A stretch of DNA of 35,463 bases from Candidatus Solibacter sp. GTDB lineage: Bacteria > Acidobacteriota > Terriglobia > Bryobacterales > Bryobacteraceae. The stretch lies in contig JAOAPT010000148.1 in NCBI GenBank assembly GCA_025463045.1, positions 1 to 35,463 of the forward strand, written 5' to 3'. Within the stretch, counting starts at the first letter, position 1. Each line of letters starts with the position of its first letter. A program made the translations under genes and the position numbers. Shown here in pieces: positions 27,178-34,749 of the stretch. A model generated the notes under the pieces. It saw nothing but the letters and a program-made list of their open reading frames with translations. It had not been told where the DNA came from and did no database searches.

Positions 27178-28277
27178 AGCTCGTGATCTTCGGCTTGAGC
27201 GTCAGTTCCTCCTGGGGCAATGGCCACGCGACGCTCTGGCGCGGCCTGTGTGGAGCGCTCGCCCGGCGCGGCCACGACATCGTATTTCTGGAGCGCGACC
27301 TGCCCTTCTACGCCAGCCATCGCGACCTGACGGACCTCCCAGGCGGCGGCCAGTTGATCCTCTACCGCGAGTGGCAGAACGCCCTCGACGCGGCAGCTCC
27401 CCATCTGGCCGACGCGGATGTCGCGATGGTAACCTCCTACTGCCCCGACGGTGTCGTCGCCACCGACCTCGTGCTCCTCTCCGCCGCGCAGCTCAAAGTG
27501 TTTTACGACCTCGACACGCCGGTCACCCTCTCGCGTCTCGCAGAAGGACTGCCCGTCGATTACATCGGCCCGCGCGGCCTTGCGGATTTCGACGTCGTCC
27601 TCAGCTATACCGGCGGCCGCTCGCTCGATGGATTGCGCCGGCAATTGGGTGCGCGGCGTGTCGCGCCGCTCTATGGCAGCGTCGATCCCGACATTCACAA
27701 GCCCGTGCCGGTCGACGAACGGTTTCGAGCCGACCTCGGATATCTCGGCACGTTCGCGGCGGACCGTCAAGCCGCCGTACGCGAGTTGTTCGTCGAACCC
27801 GCTCGAGGTCTACCCCATAGTCGATTCCTGCTCGCCGGCTCGATGTACGACGGCAGTTTTCCCTGGCAGCCCAACATCTTCTTCATTGATCACCTCGCCC
27901 CTGCCGATCACCCTGCGTTCTACTGCTCGACGCGTCTGACGCTGAACGTCACCCGTCGCTCCATGGCGGAAACGGGGTACTGCCCGTCCGGGCGGCTCTT
28001 CGAAGCCACCGCATGCGGGGCGCCGGTGCTCAGCGATTGTTGGGTCGGCCTGGATCAGTTCTTCGAACCGGGTTCCGAGATCTTGCTTGCCGGCAGTACC
28101 GAAGAAGCGATCGCGGCGCTCGACCGTAGTCCCAAAGAATTGCGGCGCATCGGTAGCGCAGCGCGGGAGCACACGCTCGCGAAACACACGGCGGCAATCC
28201 GCGCCGTGGAACTGGAGCGGATTCTCGACCAGACCTGGGGGTCGCGCGCGGAATCCGCCGAGATGGAGACAGTCTGA
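27174..28277 (+). CDS. CgeB-like glycosyltransferase, close paralog of 25509..26756
   Basis: KLVIFGLSVSSSWGNGHATLWRGLCGALARRGHDIVFLERDLPFYASHRDL; LTLNVTRRSMAETGYCPSGRLFEATACGAPVLSDCWVGLDQFFEPGSEILLA. ATGA overlap with the previous gene. Confidence 0.88.
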   Translation: MKLVIFGLSVSSSWGNGHATLWRGLCGALARRGHDIVFLERDLPFYASHRDLTDLPGGGQLILYREWQNALDAAAPHLADADVAMVTSYCPDGVVATDLVLLSAAQLKVFYDLDTPVTLSRLAEGLPVDYIGPRGLADFDVVLSYTGGRSLDGLRRQLGARRVAPLYGSVDPDIHKPVPVDERFRADLGYLGTFAADRQAAVRELFVEPARGLPHSRFLLAGSMYDGSFPWQPNIFFIDHLAPADHPAFYCSTRLTLNVTRRSMAETGYCPSGRLFEATACGAPVLSDCWVGLDQFFEPGSEILLAGSTEEAIAALDRSPKELRRIGSAAREHTLAKHTAAIRAVELERILDQTWGSRAESAEMETV

Positions 28278-28278
28278 T

Positions 28279-29028
28279 ATGTGGGGAATAATTCCAGCGG
28301 CAGGGAAGGGAAGCCGCATTCAACCTCTGGCCTTCTCGAAAGAACTCTTGCCCGTGAGTGCGCATCTGGAAGACGGTAAGCATCGGCCGCGCGCCGTGAG
28401 CGACTACCTGATGGAGCGTCTCGTAATCGGCGGCGCAAGGCGCCTCTGCTGTGTCATCTCACCGTCAAAATCCGACATCCTTGAATACTACGGCGGCTCT
28501 GCGTATGGCACGCCGATCTGTTATTGCGTCCAGCCGGAGCCGCTTGGATTGTGCGACGCCATCTTCCGCGCACTGCCGGTGATCGACGAACGCGAGCCGG
28601 TCCTCATCGGGTTGCCCGACACCGTCTGGTTCCCGGCCGACGGCTTGCGCCAACTTCCGGACGATCGCCTGTCGTTCCTCCTCTTCCGCGTCGAACGGCC
28701 GCAGTTCTTCGACGCCGTCATCACCGATGACGAGGGACGAGTGGCGGAAATCCAGGTGAAGCAGCCCGCGCCCGGGTCGAACTGGATCTGGGGCGCCTTC
28801 AAAATGCCGGGTGCGATCTTCCGCGAACTTCACGATCTGTGGCTTCAAAGAGGCGACGAATACATGGGTACGTTGGTGAACGCATGGTTGGCTCGCGGCG
28901 GACAGGCGTGGTCCGTCCGCGCGACGGGCTCGTATTTGGATGTCGGCGCGATGGAAGGCTACTTCGAGGCGATGCGCACCTTGTCGGAGCCCGGGATTGA
29001 AGCCGCCGCATCCGGAGGGCGTCCGTGA
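28279..29028 (+). CDS. Sugar nucleotidyltransferase (RmlA-like)
   Basis: MWGIIPAAGKGSRIQPLAFSKELLPVSAHLEDGKHRPRAVSDYLMERLVIGGARRLCCVISPSKSDILEYYGG; QPEPLGLCDAIFRALP. Confidence 0.88.
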   Translation: MWGIIPAAGKGSRIQPLAFSKELLPVSAHLEDGKHRPRAVSDYLMERLVIGGARRLCCVISPSKSDILEYYGGSAYGTPICYCVQPEPLGLCDAIFRALPVIDEREPVLIGLPDTVWFPADGLRQLPDDRLSFLLFRVERPQFFDAVITDDEGRVAEIQVKQPAPGSNWIWGAFKMPGAIFRELHDLWLQRGDEYMGTLVNAWLARGGQAWSVRATGSYLDVGAMEGYFEAMRTLSEPGIEAAASGGRP

Positions 29029-29750
29029 CCGCACAGTGGACGCAGGAAGAAATTCGCCGGCGTGTATCCGAACTCGGCGACTGGTTTCAAAACATGGATC
29101 TGGGCGGCGTGCAGACCGCGCCGCACCACTTCCTCGGTGATTATCCGTCGTGTAAGTGGCGCAGCTTCTCCCACGCGATCCCGGCCGATTTGAGCGGGAA
29201 AAGCGTGCTCGATATCGGCTGCAACGCGGGGTTCTACGCAATCGAGATGAAGCGCCGCGGCGCTGCGCGCGTCGTCGGCATCGATTCCGATCCCACCTAC
29301 CTCGATCAGGCCCGCTTCGCCGCCGACGTCGCCGGTGCGAAGATCGAGTTTCGTGAACTCGACGTCTATCAGGTCGAGAACCTCCACGAGAAGTTCGACA
29401 TGGTGTTCTTCATGGGCGTGCTGTATCATCTACGCCACCCGCTGCTCGCGCTCGACCTGCTCTGGGAGCACGTCGTCGGCGATACCCTCGTCTTCCAATC
29501 GCTCATGCGTGGCAGCCGTGACATCGTGCCCGTGGAGCCCGACTACCCCTTCTCGGAGACCGGCATTTTCCACGATGCCGCGTATCCCGCGATGTACTTC
29601 GTGGAGCATAGCTATTCGCACGATCCCACCAACTGGTGGATTCCGAATCGCGCGGGTGCTGAGGCCATGCTGCGCAGCGCCGGATTTACGATCACCGGCC
29701 ATCCCGAGGAGGAAGTGTACATCTGCAAGAGGAGGAGCGACCGTGGTTGA
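29025..29750 (+). CDS. SAM-dependent methyltransferase (CmoB/DUF1698-like; possibly the Rta_06860-type family)
   Basis: VLDIGCNAGFYAIEMKRRGAARVVGIDSDPTYLDQARFAADVAGAKIEFRELDVYQ; DMVFFMGVLYHLRHPLLALDLLWE. GTGA overlap with the previous gene. Confidence 0.88.
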   Translation: MTAQWTQEEIRRRVSELGDWFQNMDLGGVQTAPHHFLGDYPSCKWRSFSHAIPADLSGKSVLDIGCNAGFYAIEMKRRGAARVVGIDSDPTYLDQARFAADVAGAKIEFRELDVYQVENLHEKFDMVFFMGVLYHLRHPLLALDLLWEHVVGDTLVFQSLMRGSRDIVPVEPDYPFSETGIFHDAAYPAMYFVEHSYSHDPTNWWIPNRAGAEAMLRSAGFTITGHPEEEVYICKRRSDRG

Positions 29751-30627
29751 GGCCGTGATGCTCTGGAACGAGCCGAACAACCTGTCCCATTGGAACTTCG
29801 AAATCGATCCCGGATGGACGGCGTATGCGCGAATGATCAACCTCGCGGCCGACGCCGTCAGGGCAGAGCGTCCCAACCTGCCGCGTGCGCTCGGAGGCAT
29901 CTCGCCGATCGATCCGGGCTTTCTCCGCAATATGCAAACGCAATGCGTCTTGGGGCATGTGAATGTTGTCGCACTCCATGGCTTCCCCCTCGATTGGAAT
30001 CACTGGACGATTCACGAGTGGCCCGACAAGCTGGACGAAATCCGCGCTGTCACCGATCTGCCGCTGTGGATCTCAGAGGTCGGCGTATCCACGTTCGGCG
30101 CCGACGAAGTCCAGCAGTTCGGCCTCAAGCGAACCGCGGAATTGCTGATCGGACGCGCCGAGCGCATCCACTGGTATAGCCTCTACGACCTGCCACGCGC
30201 ATGGCCCGCAACCACGCGCCATCGCGAGGCCGAAGGCTCGTCCTACTATCGTCACTTCTACATGGGCCTCGTCCGCGAGGACGGAACGCCGAAACCTGCG
30301 TACGCGGATTTTACGGACTACACGCCCGATCTCGGAATCTGCCAGTGGTTCCACTTCGAAGACCCGCGACTGGATGATGCTGTGGCCAAGCTCAAGGAAC
30401 TCGGAGTGCGTCATCTGCGCACAGGTCTGAGCTGGGCCGACAGCTTTCGCCCCGAAGCCGAAAAATGGTTCGACCGCCAGATGAAAGCGCTCGAGCCCTT
30501 CGACACCACCGTGACCTACTGCTTCACTCCCGAACATCTGGGAGTCTTGCCGAACCACACCAGCCCGCCGAAAGAACCTCAGCAGTTCGCGGATTTCTGC
30601 GCCGCCATGACGCGCAGATACGCTTGA
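29743..30627 (+). CDS. Circularly permuted glycosidase-like (beta-xylosidase/GH39-like) TIM-barrel protein
   Basis: GTG start with SD AGGAGG, 8-bp overlap with the methyltransferase. Begins at VVEAVMLWNEPNNLSHWNFEIDPGW (middle of the barrel) and ends with the barrel N-terminal half DLGICQWFHFEDPRLDDAVAKLKELGVRHLRTGLSWADSF...FADFCAAMTRRYA*, compared with 18870..20921. Confidence 0.82.
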   Translation: MVEAVMLWNEPNNLSHWNFEIDPGWTAYARMINLAADAVRAERPNLPRALGGISPIDPGFLRNMQTQCVLGHVNVVALHGFPLDWNHWTIHEWPDKLDEIRAVTDLPLWISEVGVSTFGADEVQQFGLKRTAELLIGRAERIHWYSLYDLPRAWPATTRHREAEGSSYYRHFYMGLVREDGTPKPAYADFTDYTPDLGICQWFHFEDPRLDDAVAKLKELGVRHLRTGLSWADSFRPEAEKWFDRQMKALEPFDTTVTYCFTPEHLGVLPNHTSPPKEPQQFADFCAAMTRRYA

Positions 30628-30684
30628 GTCGTGAAATGGCGAAGGAAAGGCGAAAAGTGGCAGACCGTTTGCAAGTGAACCAGC

Positions 30685-31062
30685 ATGGCTATCCAAGAAT
30701 TACAAAACGAACCGATGATGGCGCACCTGATCGCGACCCTGGACTCCGGCCACAGCGTCGGCCATTATGGCCGCCTGGTCTTCGCCATGGTGGCACGCCA
30801 TTTTCTCAACCGCGAAGAGTTGACCGCCTACCTGGAAAAAGATCCCGAGATCGATCCCGAGCGCGCCGAATCGCTCGTCCAACAGGTCGAATCGCGCGAC
30901 TACAATCCGCCCAAACGCGAGCGAATCCTCGAGTGGATGCAGCGGCAGGAATTTCCAGTCTGTCCCGATCCGAATGATCCCGGACAGTGCAACGTTTACC
31001 GCAATCTCGAATTCCCAAAGGAAGTGTACGAAAAAATCGAAGCGTTCCAGCGGGGAAACTAA
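30685..31062 (+). CDS. Conserved-looking hypothetical protein, 125 aa
   Basis: Soluble, balanced composition: MAIQELQNEPMMAHLIATLDSGHSVGHYGRLVFAMVARHFLNREELTAYLEKDPEIDPERAESLVQQ. Confidence 0.65.
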   Translation: MAIQELQNEPMMAHLIATLDSGHSVGHYGRLVFAMVARHFLNREELTAYLEKDPEIDPERAESLVQQVESRDYNPPKRERILEWMQRQEFPVCPDPNDPGQCNVYRNLEFPKEVYEKIEAFQRGN

Positions 31063-31081
31063 CCGGAGTACGGTAGAGACA

Positions 31082-31248
31082 ATGGGCGTTGTTCGAGTGA
31101 AGATCCAGACGGTCGACGACATCTATAAACTGCTCCGCACGGCTGTGATCGAGGTTCTGTCCGCATCGACTGGGCCGGAAATTACGAGGGACAGTTTCGT
31201 CTGCAAGCGATCGGGTCGCCGGCTAACTGGCGCTGCATCGGAAGATTA
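31082..31248 (+). pseudogene. Remnant of a short (WYL-like) hypothetical protein, internally deleted and frameshifted
   Basis: N-terminal piece MGVVRVKIQTVDDIYKLLRTAVIEV in one frame; C-terminal-like piece NYEGQFRLQAIGSPANWRCIGRL in another, starting at 31180. Confidence 0.4.
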
Positions 31249-32229
31249 GCCTGTTTTATCTGGCCGCCGTTTCTGCCGCGCCGACTTCGCTGGCACCGCG
31301 CCCCGATCCTTCTGCACGGGCTTGCGCGCGGCCGCGAGACTGCGCTTCAATGCCTGCATGATGTCGATCACCGGTGCCTTCGCCTGCCGCTCTCGCTGAC
31401 TTGACGCTCCGGCCGCGGGCGTCGGCGAACGCTTCGCAATCAAGTCGCGCAGGTGCTCTTCGAACGTGTCCTTCAGCTTCGCCGGATCGAAGGGCGCCTC
31501 CATCGCGCGAATCAGCAGGACCGCGAGTTCCAGTTCCTTCGGCGAGACATCTACATCGCCCTTCCATTCCTGGTCGGTCCGGACTTCGTTGGCGTAGAAG
31601 AGCGTGTGGAGGATCAAGCCCTGCTTCCCAGGTCGAATCACAACCGCGTGCTCGCGCCCGTGCATCGCAAGCGTACCGAGGGCCACATCGCCCGTACTCT
31701 GCAGCGCCTTGACGAGAAGAACGAAAGGCTTCTCTCCCTCCGGCTCGGGGACAAGATAGTAGGACGTATCGAAGTAGATCGGGTCGATTTCGGCGAGCCG
31801 TACAAACTCCAATATCGGCAACTCGGTGGATGTGTCCGGACGCAGTGCGGCAATTTCCTCACGCCTCAAAACCACGAACTGGTCCTTCTCCACTTCATAG
31901 CCCTTCATGATCGAATCCGCGGAAACCGGAGTTTTCGCGTCGTCGGCAACCGTACTCTGACGCACGCGCGACACGGTCTCGGGCTGGGGTTGCGAAGAGG
32001 GTGGCGAAGAGGGCCGCGTTGATATCGGCCGCGGGAATTCGTGAACTACACCGCGCGACCCGGACTCGCGGCGTTCCGGCGGATCGGCCTCTTCCTCTAC
32101 ATCCGCCTCCGGCTCCGCTGCATAGACGTGATGAAACTTGACTCGCTCCCGCCGTGCCGCTTTGTACATCCGAACCGGGACGGCAACCATTCCGAACGCG
32201 ATTCTGCCGCGCCACACCGTTGAAGCCAC
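31246..32229 (-). CDS. ku: Ku protein (non-homologous end joining)
   Basis: MASTVWRGRIAFGMVAVPVRMYKAARRERVKFHHVY; IMKGYEVEKDQFVVLRREEIAAL; IDPIYFDTSYYLVPEPEGEKPFVLLVKAL; ELELAVLLIRAMEAPFDPAKLKDTFEEHLRDLI. Confidence 0.93.
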   Translation of the reverse strand: MASTVWRGRIAFGMVAVPVRMYKAARRERVKFHHVYAAEPEADVEEEADPPERRESGSRGVVHEFPRPISTRPSSPPSSQPQPETVSRVRQSTVADDAKTPVSADSIMKGYEVEKDQFVVLRREEIAALRPDTSTELPILEFVRLAEIDPIYFDTSYYLVPEPEGEKPFVLLVKALQSTGDVALGTLAMHGREHAVVIRPGKQGLILHTLFYANEVRTDQEWKGDVDVSPKELELAVLLIRAMEAPFDPAKLKDTFEEHLRDLIAKRSPTPAAGASSQRERQAKAPVIDIMQALKRSLAAARKPVQKDRGAVPAKSARQKRRPDKTG

Positions 32230-32236
32230 GGTGCAA

Positions 32237-33064
32237 TCACCGCAACTCGCGTGCCAATGTGAAGCACTCGCGCGCGATCCGCCGCAGCACCAGCGACTGC
32301 GCCCACCGATCGCTCTCGTGTCCGTAATAAATCCTCGGACTGAGTAATTCCGGCACGAACAAAATGTAATCGCCCGCCGCGGCGTTCCTCAAAAACGCCG
32401 CGAACGACTGGGTCCACATCGTCCGGAAATGCTCGACGAAAGGCTGCGTCTCCGTGTCGCCCTCACCGATATCCACCTGAATACAGCCGGGATTGCCGAT
32501 CCTCCCGTGCACAAATCGAACGCGCTCGATCACTGGCTGGATATATCGCAGCTTATTTTCGAAGCCGCCATACACCATCTCCAGCCCCGTGTACCAGTGC
32601 GAGAAATCCCCGTTGAAGCGCAACTCCGGAAACTTCACGACGAACTGCACCGTACGCCACAGATCCTGGAAAATCGTGGCGCGATGAGTCTCAACGTACA
32701 ACGGAATCCCGTACCGCTCCGACGCAGCGAGCACCGCATCGATCAGTCGATCGGCCTCCGCATCGTCTTCCATGCCCCACCCGATGTGCAGTGTGCCGCA
32801 CTCCACTCCTTCATCGCGAAACCGTGCCGCGAGCAAGTCCGCATCGGCCGGCGCGTTGACCCTCCCCAGACTCGCCTTCCCGAGCCCCCACCGTGCGCAC
32901 GCCGACTGCTGTTTCGCAGTCGCCGGCGCGGCGAATTGCACGCCCTCGTATCCCGCCTCCGCGATCGCCTCGAAATCGACCGGCGCACCTTCGAGCGACA
33001 TCAAATTGAGATAGCACCGCAGCGACGGCGCGCCTGAGTCGCCGTCCGAGGTGTTCCGGATCAT
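32237..33064 (-). CDS. Sugar phosphate isomerase/epimerase (xylose-isomerase-like TIM barrel)
   Basis: FEAIAEAGYEGVQFAAPAT; HIGWGMEDDAEADRLIDAVLAASERYGIPLYVETHRATIFQDLWRTVQFVVKFPELRFNGDFSHWY. Confidence 0.8.
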   Translation of the reverse strand: MIRNTSDGDSGAPSLRCYLNLMSLEGAPVDFEAIAEAGYEGVQFAAPATAKQQSACARWGLGKASLGRVNAPADADLLAARFRDEGVECGTLHIGWGMEDDAEADRLIDAVLAASERYGIPLYVETHRATIFQDLWRTVQFVVKFPELRFNGDFSHWYTGLEMVYGGFENKLRYIQPVIERVRFVHGRIGNPGCIQVDIGEGDTETQPFVEHFRTMWTQSFAAFLRNAAAGDYILFVPELLSPRIYYGHESDRWAQSLVLRRIARECFTLARELR

Positions 33065-33915
33065 GCGCCCGGCTTCTCCGCCAGGCTGCTCGCGCTGACG
33101 TCCTTCTCCGGATCCAACCAGGCGACGCCGCCGTCATCGCCAGCAGCGAAACGCTCTTCCCCCACCTTCGCGATCATCGCGTCCTCCACCTTCTGGAGCG
33201 GTGTGTAGCGCGGATGATGCGACTCCTTGTATGGATCGTTGCGCGCCGCGTTATAGCAGCAGATCAACGACCACCGGGGATTCTCCGATCGATTCTGATC
33301 GCTGCGATGCAGCAGGTTCGAGTCGAAGAAAACCGCATCGCCCGGCTGCATCTCCAGGTAAACCAGTTCGAGCCGCTTCGCCAATTCATTGACTCGCTCC
33401 ATCTGCGCGCCCGCTTGTTCTCCCGTGAGAATGTGCTCGATGCGCCCCGCCAGATGCGACCCCTTGAGCACCTGCAGGCAGCCGTTCTCCTTCGTCGCCG
33501 CGTCCACCGCGATGAACGCGCTCGTCAGCAAGGGGAACAGCACGCCGTTCTGATACCAGTAGCCGTAGTCCTGATGCCAGGCCCACGCGCCGCCGACGCG
33601 CGGCTCTTTCATGATCATCTTCGAGTGATAGTGATAGACCTCGCCGCCCAGGATCGCCTCTGCCGATTCCACGATCGACCGGCAGCGCGCGAACATCCCG
33701 TAAATCCCATCGCCCGGATGATTCCACAGCGATAGGCGAACCACCCCTCCCTCGCCATCCGCCTTCCCGAACGCGTGATCGTCCATCGCCTTGTCGGCCT
33801 TCGCGGCGCGGCGCAGCAGGTCGATCTCTTCCTTACTGAACATCCCGCGCGCCACCACGAAGCCGTCCTGCTTGTACTGCGCGACTTCCGCGGCGCTCAA
33901 CACCCCTCGTGCCAT
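33061..33915 (-). CDS. Phytanoyl-CoA dioxygenase (PhyH) family protein
   Basis: AQYKQDGFVVARGMFSKEEIDLLRR; GAWAWHQDYGYWYQNGVLFPLLTSAFIAVDAATKENGCLQVLKGSHLAGRI; GDAVFFDSNLLHRSDQNRSENPRWSLICCYN. Confidence 0.93.
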   Translation of the reverse strand: MARGVLSAAEVAQYKQDGFVVARGMFSKEEIDLLRRAAKADKAMDDHAFGKADGEGGVVRLSLWNHPGDGIYGMFARCRSIVESAEAILGGEVYHYHSKMIMKEPRVGGAWAWHQDYGYWYQNGVLFPLLTSAFIAVDAATKENGCLQVLKGSHLAGRIEHILTGEQAGAQMERVNELAKRLELVYLEMQPGDAVFFDSNLLHRSDQNRSENPRWSLICCYNAARNDPYKESHHPRYTPLQKVEDAMIAKVGEERFAAGDDGGVAWLDPEKDVSASSLAEKPGA

Positions 33916-33927
33916 GCGCGTCTCCTT

Positions 33928-34749
33928 TCACTTGCGGATTCCGAGCGACTGCATCAACTTGTCCGTCTCGCGATATGCCTCGGTAACCCACTCCGCGATT
34001 CTATCCGGTTCGGGCGAGTACTCGAGTTCGATGCTGACCGTGCCCTCGAATCCCGCGTCATTCAGCGCTTTCAAATACGGCGGAAAATCGACAACGCCGC
34101 GGCCCGGCGGCAGATCGCCATGCTTCGTGCCGTCGCAATCCGAGAAATGCACGTGCGCAATTCGCCCGGAAAGCTGCGTCACATCCTCGGGCCTGGTATG
34201 GGCCAGCGCAAGGTGCGAGACGTCCACGTTGGCCTTCACCGCGGGATGCGCCACTTCGTCCAGAAACCGAATCATCTTCGGCAGATCGTTGATCAGCGAA
34301 AGATGGAATGGCTCGAGCTCGAGCGCGATCTCCAGTCCCAGTCCCGCCGCGTGATCGCCCAATTCGCGAACGTGTTCCACCGCCCAGTTCCATTGCGCCT
34401 CGGGCGCGATCACTTCCTGCTGCCAGATATATTCGCCGAGCACCAGCAGAAGATTCCGCCCCTCCAACTCATACGCCAGATCGAGATACGCCTTCGCACG
34501 CTCCACATGAAAGCGGCGCACCGGCATATTGAAGTCCGCGATTCCGAGCGCGCAGCAAACCGTCGAGATCACCGGAATCTGCACCTCGCGGCACGTGTCG
34601 CGAATCAACTTCCGCTCACGCACATCGATCTCCATCGGGTCCGCGAAGATGTCGATCGTATCGAAGCCGATCTGCTTGGTCAGCCGAATGCCCTCGGCCG
34701 TTCCGACTGGCGAGCCCAGCCAGGCGGAACTGATGAGTCCTAGTTTCAC
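33928..34749 (-). CDS. Sugar phosphate isomerase/epimerase
   Basis: [106 protein letters not shown]. Confidence 0.88.
   Translation of the reverse strand: MKLGLISSAWLGSPVGTAEGIRLTKQIGFDTIDIFADPMEIDVRERKLIRDTCREVQIPVISTVCCALGIADFNMPVRRFHVERAKAYLDLAYELEGRNLLLVLGEYIWQQEVIAPEAQWNWAVEHVRELGDHAAGLGLEIALELEPFHLSLINDLPKMIRFLDEVAHPAVKANVDVSHLALAHTRPEDVTQLSGRIAHVHFSDCDGTKHGDLPPGRGVVDFPPYLKALNDAGFEGTVSIELEYSPEPDRIAEWVTEAYRETDKLMQSLGIRK

Noticed and set aside
29335-29742. N-terminal extension of the permuted glycosidase ORF (430-aa version)
   Set aside because: The extension is an out-of-frame, Ser/Arg-rich translation of the methyltransferase gene; an SD-preceded GTG at 29743 fits the overlap pattern.
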